Positions 11,610 through 23,300 of a stretch of 64,000 nt of DNA are shown one piece after another (the first letter of the stretch is position 1; every line of letters begins with the position of its first letter). The notes below the pieces were generated by a model that worked only from the letters and a program-made list of their open reading frames with translations, did no database searches and was not told the origin of the DNA. The stretch covers positions 4,271,001-4,335,000 of the forward strand of contig CM067550.1 in NCBI GenBank assembly GCA_034509755.1, read 5' to 3'. A program made the translations under genes and the position numbers. The stretch is from Anisodus tanguticus. Its lineage: Eukaryota; Streptophyta; Magnoliopsida; Solanales; Solanaceae.

Positions 11610-14600
11610 TCATGAAGCTTTCATACTGTCCAAGCCAACACTAGCCTGCACAAAAGAGCAATATCATTATTCAGAAATTTAAGACAACCTTATTCTTGTT
11701 AAATACTTGAAAAGAGTATTAAATATCATACCAGAAATTTGTGGATCTGTTGAAGTATAGGTGAAAACGTCGTACAGAACTTTTCCATATCACCATAAAT
11801 GTCACCGTTGCCACCTATGACCTCCATGAACTTTTTCCTATCTGGTGCAAGCTTTATGGCAACCTTTGGATTCACATTTAGAAACACATTAACACGTTTT
11901 ACAGGTATAAAAGGTTAAATGTACTTACAATATTACACCCTTTCATGCCATTTTCTTTCGAAATCCTAGTGTTAGGTCATCATTAGACTGAAAACACAGT
12001 GAAGAAAATACCGTAAAACTTGAACTAGCAAGCCATCCATGCCATTTCTTCAATGTCTTAGAGTAAGAATTATTGCAAGCTTGGGACATTGACCAATCTT
12101 GATGCTGAGCTAAATTGTGAAATAGCACCACTATGAAGTCCATGGCTCTGCAACATTAGCAGAATGGTCGATTAGTCTAATTTATCTTAACACGTAAGTG
12201 AAGCACAGTTTGTTCATCAAATAAATGAACGAGTTGTCTGAAACGAGGATTATGGAAACATCATCTCGTACCTTGTTAACCATAGCAGACCGTTGGTACA
12301 GCTGGATGAAGATTTAGCAGTCTTTATCTCAACTTCTGCCTGTACGAAACTGTACAAGTAGTTGAATCTCGATGGGTTATCGTTATACTTGGATTCTAAC
12401 CTCTGTAAGGAAACAAGCATCAGTAATTCACCATTAGGTCCAATGTCAGATAGTATTTATGTTTCATGTGTTATTCAAATTGTTCAATATCCTTGCAGCA
12501 ACATCTTAAGTGCAGATTTACGACAGTTGAACCTCTAGATCACTATTACTACTTGGGATGATCATCTTAATATTCAAAACGGAAAAGGACCTAAAATGTC
12601 CTTGAACTATTAGAATTGGTACAAAAATGTCTTGTATCCACCTTTGAGCCCCAAATACCCCGCCGTAAACCTTTGAGCCCCAAAAATGTCTTCTTTTATC
12701 TTCTAACTTGAAGCTTCAAGCTTCACTAATGGCTTCCACGAAGTTTTCACCTTTTTTTCTCAGATTCTAAGCTCCAATTCTATTGTTATTCATGCTACCA
12801 ACATAAAAAACAGTATCACCCAATTGATTTTAAGAATTGGGCCAGGTTCAAATCGCCAACAAATCTGGAAATCAAATTTTCAAATTGAGCTCAATGTTCA
12901 TCAATGGATATCTGGAATTTGTGGAGGTTTTATGAGTTTAAACAAGGAGTAACTTTTTTCAGAATTCAACTACATTTCTACACAAATAATCTCAATAAAC
13001 AATTTAAATCAGATTCAAACTCAAATAACCGAAAAAATTCTAAGTCGGACTTCTCGATTTCGAAGCTCCCAAAAAGTAAGAAGAGAAAGAAGGAGATGCG
13101 GATGTTCGCAATCAACTGTTGTTTCTGGTTTATTACTCCATTTTGTTTCCAATTTTAGTATTTTTGTAAGGCGGCGATGGGGTGGCCGGAGACGGAGTTG
13201 CTTTCGTCGGAGCAAAGGGATTGGTCTCCGGCAATTGGGGGTTTTCTCCTTGATTCATTGGAGATTTTAATCGGGTACAGTTATTAGGTGGATCCGATTT
13301 TTGGGTTTAGATTTAATTAATTTAGATTAATTATTTTGGGTTTTTGAAGGGTAGCCTTGGCTGTGAAAATAACTTTTTGCATAAATGTGACGCCTTTCCT
13401 AGCCCGCACATAGCGGAAGCTTAGTACATCGAACTGTTTTTTTTTTAATGTTTATTATAGAGTTAACCAATAAGAACATGACACATATTAAATGAAATTC
13501 TTAATTATATTGCCCTTAAAAATAAGGGTATTGATGAGCCAAAATGTTAATGACAGCTATTTGGGACCTCAAAGGTGGACGAAAGACATTTTTTGTGATC
13601 AGTTCTAATAGTTGAGGGTACTTTAGGTCTTTTTCCGTATTCAAAATATCGATGATCACTGAATTTTGTTGAGCCTGCAGTTTTTTATTTTATCTTTGAC
13701 ATGAGCTCTATTACCACAAATAACTCTAAATTACCGGCCTCTTTTTGCAATGAGTTCAACTTTAGACACTTTTTGCATAATGCCGTAGGAATAGAGATGG
13801 CAGTGGATCCTGAACTCGGTCCGGATCCGGTGAATCCAGATCCGTTTTATAGGATATGGATTTTCAAAATTTGGACCCGACGGATTCGGATCGGACCCGG
13901 ATCCGTTTCTGACTGATTTGATATGAATCTGGATCTTGTATTTGAGATCCGTATCCGATCCAGATCTGACCCGTGGATCCATTTTTTTATTAAATATATT
14001 CATAACCTAGAATGTAATTTTATAAGTATTTCTTAAAATTGCTAAGCACATCCTTGCAAATTTAATTCTCAAATTAAGTTTAATTTATCCCCGTGTTAAC
14101 TCAAAAACAAAAAAATAAAGAGGTATTTCGATAATAAAATCAATGTTATATTAGTGAATGACTAATATCTCCATAGGCAAGTAGTTAAAATTATATTCAC
14201 TTCATTTGTGAAGATTCCAAGCACATGCAAGTTCTGCATTGTGGAAATACTAGTCAGCATTTTTCACAACTATTGTCATTGTCCAATATTTTCAATTAAT
14301 AGCTCACAATTAAAACGAGACAACGAACAAAATATCTCATATGAACATTTCAAAATTGAAACACAGTAAATTGTTAGCTAAGTAAAAATCGTTTGTCAGT
14401 TCAAAAAAAAATTCTTAGCAAGGCAAATTTTTTTACATGTTGGACAATTTCGTGGACCCGACGAATTCGATGGATCTGGATTTAGATATGATTTTTATGG
14501 ACCCGATGGATCTGGATCTGAATTTAGTAGGATCCGATCCAGATCCGATCCGTTGCCATACCTACTTAGGAAGAACCGCAAGGGAAGGGTTTATCTTAAA

Positions 14601-15084
14601 TAAGAGTTATTCAGAAAAATAATAATCTAAATGATAGCTGTTACACACGAAATCTGCATCACAAGTCGCGATAATGTAATATTTAAACAGCAGAAACAAA
14701 GAGATGACAAACTCACAGATATATTTCCGCTGATGTCAGATTTAACCAGAGTCATAGCAGCTCCAAATTTATCTGGCATCAGTGTGGGAAATGAATTCGT
14801 TTTGTTACACAAAATTAAAATAATACAAATACAACTGTGTACTAGAATTCAAATTAATACGCATTGATCAATATATGAACATCATGCAACTTCTAGTAAC
14901 AGAAATAATACAAATACAAATACAACTGTGTACTATTCACAACGATTATAGAGAAAAGTTTGATACCTAGAATTGGCAATACGAGTTTGCAAACTTCCAA
15001 AAAAGGCTTAGTCATCAGCTCCTCATGTTCAGACTTGACATGCTTCATTCCTTCCAAAGCAGGGGAAAATAGTGTTCCCTCCAT
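11610..15084 (-). CDS. GLTP1: glycolipid transfer protein, six exons
   Basis: Minus-strand exons: 15084-14967, 14772-14717, 12402-12272, 12147-12012, 11863-11732, 11645-11610. They join in frame to 202 residues, the length of the Arabidopsis homologue as I recall it. The protein has the GLTP fold, which moves glycosphingolipids between membranes in the cytosol. Candidate headgroup-binding residues are Asp52 and Asn56 (VKSDISGN), Trp99 (GLLWLTR) and His138 (KKWHGWLA), matching the known Asp/Asn/Trp/His set of the family. Other landmarks are KFGAAMTL in exon 2 and KLAPDRKKFM in exon 5. All introns are GT-AG. Intron 2 (12403-14716) is swollen to 2.3 kb by a MULE-like and a hAT-like insertion, while the coding sequence stays intact. 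A truncated copia element ends about 430 bp upstream of the start codon and may affect the promoter. Confidence 0.93.
12580..13637. mobile_element. Mutator-like element with gene-like cargo, inside GLTP intron 2
   Basis: A perfect 9-bp duplication TATTCAAAA (12571-12579 and 13638-13646) flanks imperfect terminal inverted repeats about 80 bp long. They start CGGAAAAGGACCTAAAATGT on the left and CGGAAAAAGACCTAAAGTAC on the minus strand at the right. Long TIRs with a 9-bp duplication are diagnostic of Mutator-like elements. No MURA transposase is present. The interior (about 12710-13320) is not low-complexity DNA. It holds a short pyrimidine-bordered frame at 12904-13158 and a GC-richer stretch near 13168-13260 resembling plant coding sequence, so it may be a Pack-MULE carrying host gene pieces. 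Confidence 0.8.
13350..13440 (+). mobile_element. TS-type SINE fragment inside the MULE
   Basis: Phrases AGCCCGCACATAGCGGAAGC, TTAGTACATCGAACTG and a following poly-T correspond to the 3' half of the tobacco TS SINE seen more fully at 27205-27381 (CCACGTATAGTGGGAGC, TTAGGGCACCGGGCTG). The 5' tRNA-like half is missing or too diverged to see. Confidence 0.5.
13792..14564. mobile_element. non-autonomous hAT-like element in GLTP intron 2
   Basis: Left end TAGAGATGGCAG and right end (TAGGTATGGCAA on the minus strand) are inverted repeats. The flanking octamers CGTAGGAA (13784-13791) and CTTAGGAA (14565-14572) match at 7 of 8 positions. Subterminal regions are arrays of GGATC(C/T)-G-type motifs (GATCCGGATC), and the middle is AT-rich. 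The small frames with repeated Asp-Leu or Asp-Pro residues are translations of these arrays, not genes. Confidence 0.72.
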
Positions 15085-15509
15085 ATTTGCTTATTTTCTA
15101 CACATAAAAGCACAGAGCTTCTTATCATTTACCATTGAAAACACAGTTCAAAACAAAACAAAACAAAACAAAGAAAAGTACCAAAGTTGGATTGCATAAA
15201 CGTACTTACTTTTGGATGATTAGGCATGCACTCGTCAACATTTTTAAAGAGCCCGAACAACATAGTGCATGGGAACTCATGAATCAAAATGATTAAATAG
15301 ATAGTGTTGAGACAAGCAATCTGGATTGCCACAGCTTCCTTATACAAATGATGTTTAAGATAGAACATAAAAATGTAAAGAAACAACCCCTAAATGAAAC
15401 ATTGCTACAACAAAAATCCTCTCCCAACTCCATCATTTCTACCATAATCTTGAACTATTATGATCCCCGCAATCCACATTTTTGTTGTTGAGAACAATGT
15501 AAAGAAATA

Positions 15510-15710
15510 TGTTCCTTGATTGTATTCATCAATAATGTACAATATATATAGTAGTACAAGAGTATTTAAACTGGGTAACTAATCAACCTAATTACAATAG
15601 GAAATATAATTCTACCTAAAATAGGAGACCTAATTACAATAGGAATACAAGTCTACCTAAAATAAGATATATACAATTAATGTAAGAATATTCAGGAAAT
15701 ATTCTATTAC
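15510..15710 (-). repeat. 3' LTR of the copia element
   Basis: About 200 bp, matching the LTR at 42494-42704 nearly throughout: shared CCTAATTACAATAGGAA..., TATACAATTAATGTAAG and AATATTCTATTA ends. It contains a local duplication of ACCTAATTACAATAGGAA. It ends in TG...CA orientation on the minus strand. Confidence 0.75.
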
Positions 15711-16745
15711 TCTCCGCAATCGAAGCGGGAGGTTCACGAACACTGAGACTGACTCGAAAATCATCAAATAGTATGCACGGAAGTCTTTTGGTGAAGATGT
15801 CGACAATATGATATCTGCAAGGAACATGAAGGACACAAACTTGACCACGAGGCACTTTTTCGCGGACGAAATGAATGTTCATCTCAATGTGTTTAGTGCG
15901 CTGATGTTGGACGGAATTGCCAGAAAGATATATCGCGCTAATAATATTGCAGTAGACCAGTGTTGCCTTTTGAATCGGGTAGTGAAGCTCAAGTAGAAGG
16001 TTACGGATCCAACAAGACTTAGAGACGACGTTGATGACACCTCTGTACTCTGCTTCGGCACTGGATCGGGATAGTGTAGGTTGCCTTTTGAAAGACCAAG
16101 ACAATATGTTATCTCCGAGGAAAACGCAGTTACCAGATGTGGAGCGTCGGGTGCCAGGACATCCACCCCAGTCAACATCAGAATAAGCAGTGAAACTAGT
16201 GAGCGAGGACCTGTATAGATGTAATCTGAAGTGAAGTATACCTTAGACGTATCGTAAAATACGTTTGAGGGCATGAATATGTACTTTCATCGGATTATGC
16301 ATGAGTAGGCAGATTTGTTGTCCGGTATAAGATATGTCAGGTCTCGTGAATGTGAGGTACTGTAGGGCCCCATCCAGACTATGATAGTGAGTCGGGTCTG
16401 AATATGGGGGGCCGAAATTAGCGATGATCTTGGAATTAGTGTCTACTAGCGTGTGAGATGGTTTGCAAGATGTCATGCATGCACGGTCAAGGATCTCTTC
16501 GGCGTACTTCTTCTGACACAGAAATAGAACGCCAGAATGTCGAGTGACAGAGATACCCAAGAAATAACTCAGGGGCCCCAGATCCTTCATAGCAAACTCA
16601 GAGGAAATGAGAGACATAATGGACCGACAGAGCATCAGATGATGTGATGAGGATGATGTCATCAACATATAATAATAGGTAAGCCATGTATGTACCCTTG
16701 TTATAGATGAACAGAGAATGATCAGATCTTCTGTGTGAAAAAATC
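15510..16745 (-). mobile_element. truncated Ty1/copia retrotransposon with 3' LTR
   Basis: The minus strand carries copia RT (LLYVDDIILITSSDAL, then AMKDLGPLSYFLGISV) and RNase H (SRSSAEAEYRGV, LVYCNIISAIYLSGN, KHIEMNIHFVREK) in several frames with stops and frameshifts. The 3' LTR is 15510-15710, starting TAATAGAATATTTCC on the minus strand and ending GGAACA. Everything upstream of the RT palm (gag, protease, integrase and 5' LTR) is missing, with homology lost near 16745. A close relative in the same orientation is at 42494-44162. The element lies directly upstream of the GLTP gene. Confidence 0.85.
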
Positions 16746-16939
16746 ATATAACATTTTTTTATCTCTAGAATTTGAACTATCCCATAATTTTCACCTACTT
16801 CATTAACTCCTAAGCGACAATGAAATCCACATCTTATGGTCCCAGGAGATTCAATGGCCAAGAATAGGGGGTAATAAGAGTATTTTGGCCCCAAGTCTCA
16901 TCTATCCATAAAGGTACACCCTAATCTTCATATCCTCAC
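16746..16939. other. short unassigned stretch upstream of the copia remnant
   Basis: No conserved coding motif was recognised. An open frame continues from the copia RT into this segment, but it lacks copia similarity after the SHRRSD motif. Confidence 0.3.
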
Positions 16940-17942
16940 TAGGGATGTCAACGGGGCGGAGCGGAGGCGGGGGAAGGGTACCCCATATTCGTACCCGCCA
17001 CCTAAAACCCACCCCACACCCGCCCCACCACCCATGGCGGGTAGCACTTTTGATACCCATACCCGCCCCACCACCCACCATACCATCCCCCATACCCGAC
17101 CCAACTGGAGCGGGTACGGGGCCGTACCCGCATTTACGCTCCCCACTGGAGCTGTTTTGAGTATTATTGGGCAGGAGGTGACAAGTGTTGTGCTGGAGTT
17201 CTTTGAGAATGGTAAATTACTAAGATAAGTAAATTCTACCATTATATCTTTGATCCCCAAAGTGGCAGCTCCCCAATATGTTAGTTAATATAGGCCTATA
17301 TCTTGCTGCAATGTCCTATATAAATGCATTTCTAAATTAATTTGCATGAGATTAAAGAACAGTATTCCTACTGTTGTGGCTGAGAATCAAGCAACTTTTC
17401 TAGCTGAAAGATCATTGGTTCATAATGTCTTGATATGTCATGATTTATTTAGGTAGGGAGATCTCATGTCACCACTATTATTTGTGTTGGTGATAGAATA
17501 TCTTTCTAGAACTCTACAAGAAATGAGTGAAATATCTGATTTTCAGTTCCATCCTATGTGTAAACTCTCAAAATTGACTCACCTTATCTTTGATGATCAC
17601 TTGATGATTTTCTGCAAATGAAATATGAATACCATCTCTAGAGTTATTGAGGCATTCAAGCATTTCAGTGATGTAACAAATTTGGTAGCTAATTTAGATG
17701 TCAGTGGGGCAGGTAAATGTGGGTACCCGCCCCATTATTTAGGTGGTGCGGTGTGGTACGGTGCGGGTAGGGGGTACGATGCAGGTCTTACATGAAATCC
17801 ACCCCTGCCCCACTACCCATGGCGGGTAGCACTTTTGATACCCATACCCGCCCTACCACCCACCAAACCATCCCTCATACCCGACCCAACTGGAGCGAGT
17901 GCGGGGCGTTACTCGCATTTACCCGCCCCACTGACATCCCTA
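16940..17942. mobile_element. hAT-like element that contains a LINE fragment
   Basis: Left end TAGGGATGTCAACGGGGCGG and right end (TAGGGATGTCAGTGGGGCGG on the minus strand) are inverted repeats, flanked by octamers ATCCTCAC (16932-16939) and ATCCTCAT (17943-17950), 7 of 8 identical. Both ends carry long GGCGGGTA/TACCCGCC subterminal arrays, one copy of which recurs internally (CCATGGCGGGTAGCACTTTT at about 17032 and 17816). About 530 bp of LINE reverse transcriptase lies between the arrays, as cargo or as a later insertion. Confidence 0.75.
17165..17695 (+). pseudogene. L1-type LINE reverse transcriptase fragment
   Basis: Plus-strand translation in shifting frames shows the hallmarks of plant L1 RT: a LIPK segment, YRPIS-like residues, CCNVLYK, then AENQATFLAERSLVHNVL, DLMSPLLFVLVIEYLSR and KLTHLIFDDHLMIFCK (the active-site FADD region reads FDDH). 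Stops and frameshifts interrupt it, so it is dead. Only the RT palm survives. No poly-A tail or target duplication belongs to it, consistent with internal capture by the flanking hAT-like element. Confidence 0.75.
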
Positions 17943-17950
17943 ATCCTCAT

Positions 17951-20285
17951 CAAATTAAAGGAAGCCCAGAAAAAAACACTCTCAATGAATTTTTTTTAAT
18001 GATTAAAAACACAAAGAGGAAAATTCTCATTATGCCATGAGAAAGGATCACTTGGTGCAATGAAGTTTGGTCTTCCAAGAATATATCCTAATTTGTCCTA
18101 TCCTTCTTACGATCCATTCAATCTCAATAAGTTTAGTAATAAGCATAACTGTCCTACTATTCCAATGGAAAGAAGAACCTATGATTAGCTTATTCGGAAA
18201 TTTCCAAACAAATAATTTCAACGAGATATTTCAATTTCTGTAGTTGATCCTAATTCGACATTAGAAGTATAAATATAATGACTCTTCTCCGATAACCAAA
18301 TGCTTTTGTCTTTAAATTCTGACAGCTGAAAAAGAAACACAAATATGACAACATGTCAAATAATAGCATAAGCATAACAGGAATGATAGGAAAAGAACCT
18401 GGGATTTAAATCTTTAGATGTGGAACAATAAGGTTTGCAGGTCAGATGAATTTGTGTGTAAATATTTTTTTAGTTACATATCTTTTTTATGAGAAGTGAG
18501 ATATAGTAATAATATTTTTAGAATTAATTGTTAGTGCATTTGTCAAAGATGCAAATAATTAGAGAGTGGTTGTCACGTTTAACGGTTTTCCAAATTAGCC
18601 GTTGCTTCTACGATATGAGCGGAAAGAGTCATGGTAGGCTAATGGAATTTGCTTCCTCTTGGTATTATTTTTGGCCCAATTTTGCTGCTCTATGTTATTC
18701 TTTTTGTAAAAATTAACTCGGATGACCAGTTTACGGAACGCTTGTTAATATTTAGTCATTGTTTGAAATGTAATTATAAATTAACCACTTCTTAAAACGG
18801 AAATAATATTTGAATAAAAACACTCTAGCTAAAACGCGGAACAAGATGTGCTAGAGTTTGAAGCTTTAACAAGTGAAACTCCAACACCATATGCTAGAGT
18901 TTGAAGAGTTTTAAGCTCCATGAACAAATCCATGGTGTTCAATTTTTATAAGTTCAAACATTCAGGAACGATTTACAGAGTTCAAACTTCTACAATCTAA
19001 GTGATTTGTTGGAGTTCAAATCTCTATAAGTTCAAATTCCATGAGTGATTCATGGAGTTCAACTAATAAATATTTAAACCCCAATAAAAGTTTCTTACAA
19101 TTTTTCCATGTTTTAACTAGAGATACAAAATTTATTTCCGCATTAAAAATTGACTAAACACCAAATAGTTTTGAAGCACCGAGTAAAACTTAATTAGCGG
19201 TAAAAAAGATAGTTGTTTGCCAATGTTTCCCTCTTTTTCAGATTGAAATGAGTGTTTAAGTTAGTCCATATTTTGACTTTTTATTGACTCATTTTAAAAG
19301 AGGTAAGATCTATGAAATACCAAAATAAAGAATCTTTCTTCTTAGAGGAATATACAGAATTTAATTAATACGAAAATGTACTTTGAGCTAGAAAAAAGAT
19401 GGGGAAAACGCCTTAAATTTCACATCACATTGAGAAAGAGGGTAGAGAGCATTTTGAATACGTGATTTTTACAAAAATACATACACAACCAACCTAATAT
19501 ATAACACCTACATAGCCATATTTTCAGTTTATATTTGCATAAACCAACTATTTTTTTCGTAACCGTGCTTATACACACTGTATATAACATTATACGATAT
19601 TATACAAACATTATACATTTATGGTAAACAATGTATCCACTTTGTTGCATAATAGTGTATAAGAGGTGTTTAAGAAAAAATTGGGCAATTAAAAAAATTT
19701 GAGCTAAACCAGATAAATAATCTTTCTCAATAGACCTAGAGTGTAATTTTTAAAGATCTATCTAAGATCTAAAGTAAATTTTAAACCGAAGTCCCACTAC
19801 ACCATAAAGCTCCTTGTATCACGAGGATTCAATCATTTTTAAAAACTAAAACAAACTCATTTTACCTTATTTGTGTCATATTTTATGCAGTATAAAGTAA
19901 ATTGAATTGAACCTCCTTCCCTTTAGATAGGACAAGGTCAAGGTCCCATGGTTTCACCAATAACAAAAATGAAATTTCATTTTAGTTAGTTGCTTATTTC
20001 TTGCTGATCATAATATTAGTTCCATTTATGATGAATTCTCTTAACATAGGATATATTAATATAAACTGAAATAATATAATTTTATCGATTCTAACTCGAT
20101 TGAGATTGAAATATAAGAATTTTTGTAATCACGTCAAAGGAAATTTGCAATTTAAGTACATTGTATTTGATGCACAAACGCAAAAGTTTTATAGTAAGTG
20201 TATATTTTTATTTTTTAGTCTCACCAAAATGATATTTTCTTTTCCTTCATCACCAAACAAAAACACTCTTCAAATACACAAGTAA
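17951..20285. other. intergenic DNA with dispersed repeats
   Basis: No gene could be supported. Between about 18835 and 19080 the phrases GGAGTTCAA, CTAGAGTTTGAAG and CATGGAGTTCAA recur in both orientations, which looks like a Solanaceae-type MITE or foldback repeat. At 19550-19680 TATACACT/TATACA motifs recur. Everything else is unremarkable AT-rich DNA. Confidence 0.4.
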
Positions 20286-22420
20286 TTAAAACATTTCCTC
20301 AAAGACTTTAGGCTCAGGATATTTTATTGAGTTCTTGATAATCTTCTTAGCAGCAGCATCAGCAAGATCAATGCCACAAATATCAGCCAATCTGATGAGA
20401 TAAAGCAAAACATCAGATAACTCTTCACCAAGATGCTCTTTATCTGATTCCTCCCAGTTTGACAACCCTTTGTCCACCTCTCCTCTCCATTGGAATATCT
20501 CTGATAGCTCCCCTACTTCACCTACCTGAATTTTCAATTGGACAACAAAAAATATATGAATCACATTCTTCACCTGAATTTAATTATCCTAAATTTATTC
20601 TCCTCTCACCATCACTAATTATTAGCATAACAAAAAATAAAAATAATAGCACTTTTAGTCCTTCAGTTACTGATAAATTTGGAATTTTGAACCTTATGAT
20701 ATTTGACTCATCACATTTAGTTTAACCTCAATTAATTAAAGTGTGCGTTTTTGTCCCTTTAGGTAGGAAATATGTTCAAGTTGTGCGCATCTCGATTATG
20801 TTAACTCTATCCATCACATGTAACAGGTAACTCTGTCCATCAAGGTTAGACAGATGAAAAGAATCTAATGTTTTTGCTTCTGCTAGGGTTTGAACCTTAA
20901 ACCTCGTGGTTCTCAACCCACTTCATTGACCAATTAGATCACACTTTGGTGTGCAAATGAAAGCATACAAGAAGATCAAAGGATTAGAAAATATGTTATA
21001 TTTGGACTATCTTTAGAACTATATTACCCTAAAATATGGAGTAACAATATAAATTTAGCATAACTTGAGCGTAATTAAATGGTGAAAGGATTAATTCTGA
21101 TAAATTATTATGCATATTTACAATTAAAGGATTAAAAAGTGAACATTTTAATTAAGTAAATGTTAAATTATATTAAATTAGATATATAATCAAAATTTAT
21201 CAATAATTGAGGGATCAAATATGCTATTAGCACACTTTTTCTTCTTTCATGAATCTTTGAACAAGTGGAGAGAGATGCTTTTTCTTGTGTGCAAAATCTT
21301 GCCAAGTATTACATGCCAAGATGCAATAGGAATCATGAAACATTTTGTAATTGTCTAGTGATACCATCTTTCGTACATATCTTATGGGGTTATCTTTACC
21401 TCGTGTAAAATGCCAAGACATTCTATAATTGGTGATATACACTTTAAACTCATGGAAATAATTACAAAAAAAGAGCTAAAATTAATCTTATAGTACCCTC
21501 AACAAAGGGAGCTCTAATATTGTATTAGTCCATTAACCAAAATAAATAAAGCTTATGATTGGTATATGGTCATATATGGTGAAAAAAGGCTTTACGGTTA
21601 AACAAAGTATATATCCGTGATATACACTTGGTATACATAGTATATATCATGGGTACTTTATCACGGATATATATCTTGTTTAACATTTACCACTAACAAG
21701 AAACGAGTTCTTACTCTTTGTCCAATCAATCGTTATTGCAATTTTTCTAAAATCATAAAGTAATGTTTTATTTCAAAGTGAGGAAAACAGGAGCAGCTAC
21801 TACCATTGATGAACCTAATTAGAGGCATGAAAGGGCAACCTATACTCGATGGTTCAACTGACCTTATAGTTCCTAAATAGAATATACATATATAAGTTAA
21901 AAAATACTAAAATTTCAACAAATACTAAATTCGGAACATATAATTTCAAAAGTCTAATATATTCAAAGTTAAGAACCTCAAAGATCAAATCCATCAAGAA
22001 ACTTGAACCCGCCTCTCAATAGGAAAAGTTTACAAATAACCACTTTCAGCCCCTATAATTGAAAAATAGATAGTCATGGAATTTAAAAATCATATGTGAA
22101 ACTTTGTGATAATGACTATTTATCAAATACAGGATTGAAAAGTGATCGGTGAACGCTATGTCTTCTATGAAAGAGATGCTAGTTTGAGTCGGAGATGACA
22201 AGATAATGTGAAAGGAAAAAAAGTAGAAATTGATAGTAAAAGAATTAATTACCATGGCAAGTAGCAAATTCCTAGGGCTGTGATACTTTTCCCAATTCCT
22301 AACCTTAGCAAAATCTTCAAGTTGCTTGGATAGGTCTTTGAGACTAATATCCATTGATCTATCTTGAACTTCCATTTTTCCTTCAAGTTGCTTAGAGAGG
22401 TCTTTGAGACTAATATCCAT
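20286..22420 (-). CDS. dCTP pyrophosphatase 1-like protein (MazG-type NTP pyrophosphohydrolase), two exons
   Basis: Minus-strand exon 1 is 22420-22253 (from the outermost ATG) and exon 2 is 20525-20286. A GT-AG intron of 1.73 kb joins them in phase 0 to 135 residues. The all-alpha MazG motifs are complete: YHSPRNLLLAM, then VGEVGELSEIFQW (metal-binding Glu residues) and EELSDVLLYLIRLAD (ExxD). Such enzymes hydrolyse dCTP and modified dNTPs to the monophosphate and pyrophosphate, cleaning the nucleotide pool. Exon 1 contains a 66-bp direct duplication, so the segment MDISLKDLSKQLE occurs twice. The downstream ATG at 22354-22352 would give 113 residues, closer to the usual length, and either could be used. 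The C-terminus KYPEPKVFEEMF is normal. Confidence 0.88.
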
Positions 22421-23228
22421 TGATCTCTCTTGAACTCTTTCTTTTCTTTGTTGTATTGGCCAAGTAAATGTGTGATTTGTTGCCTTCAAAGAAACCAAAG
22501 GCTCTTGTCTTGGATTTTAAAGGAGAAAACTTGATCACATTTGCAAAAGGAATATTATAACCATAAAAGTGAATTAATGATAACATAGTAATTAAGTGAT
22601 GAAAAAAGGAAAGAAGCATCAAGGAGGGAAAAATTCTTGGAGCATACTAGCCATGGAGAATATTGGTTTTTATAATGCAAGGTTTCTTTGTTGCATCCCA
22701 TCCATGGAGAATATTATATTCCAATTATTTCTTAGTAGTTTTTTTGTGAAAGGATAGTGCAAATTGAGCAGGTAATGAAACACCTTTTGTGCAAATTGAG
22801 CATGCTGAATTAAAATAGTTTTTTTTTTGTTTTCATTCCACACCATTAGATAGTTTAGAACTTTATTAAATTTATCTAATATTATTGAGCAGAGGTGGAC
22901 TAGAATTTAGAGTTTATGGCTTCTAGAATCTAGAAAAAACAGCTTATTGAATTCTTGATAAATTATTTATACATATTAAATGAATTTTAAATTTTAATGT
23001 TCAAGTCAAAATTACTAAATTCAGCCCAACCATTGAGTTTGTCTTGTGTTTTAGACCATTCATTTGTTGATTAGTCTCTTCATTAACCAAATTGACTAGT
23101 CAGTCTCTTCAGTTTAAGCAATAAGGAAAAAACAAAACTTGCCAATTCCAATTATTGTCTTTTCAGGAAGTTTCAAAGACCCAAAAATAGCATAGAGGGA
23201 AAAACTAAAAATGAACAAACAAAATAAA
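22421..23228. other. upstream region of the pyrophosphatase gene
   Basis: The 5' flank lacks further coding exons. Two copies of CCATGGAGAATATT lie at about 22652 and 22702. Around 22893-22990 there is a fragment resembling hAT-type MITE ends (GAGGTGGACTAGAATTTAGAG). No other gene is seen. Confidence 0.4.
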
Positions 23229-23300
23229 GGTCCTACCAGGAGGACGAACCCAGGTCGCTGGATACAAAGTCCAGAGTGCTAACCACTACACCATAGAACC
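23229..23300 (-). tRNA. trnQ-UUG: tRNA-Gln(UUG)-like gene, probably degenerate
   Basis: On the minus strand the block starts GGTTCTATGGTGTAGTGGTT and contains the stem-loop CTGGACTTTGTATCCAG with anticodon TTG. It ends TAGGACC, pairing with the 5' GGTTCTA, so the whole cloverleaf order of plant tRNA-Gln is present. Compared with the usual sequence, the base 3' of the anticodon is T instead of A, and the T-loop region (GGGTTCGTCCTCCTGG) carries one extra base and weak stem pairs. It may therefore be a pseudogene or a SINE-free tRNA relic. The CCA end is not encoded, as expected for a nuclear tRNA. Confidence 0.7.

Noticed and set aside
13701..14622. Open frames with Asp-Leu or Asp-Pro repeats
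   Set aside because: They translate the GGATCCG-type subterminal arrays of a hAT-like element. The repeats exist in several frames and both strands, and no domain is visible.
21227..21442. 71-codon minus-strand frame inside the pyrophosphatase intron
   Set aside because: It has no recognisable motif or splice-compatible context. It could be a relic of a coding sequence but cannot be supported.
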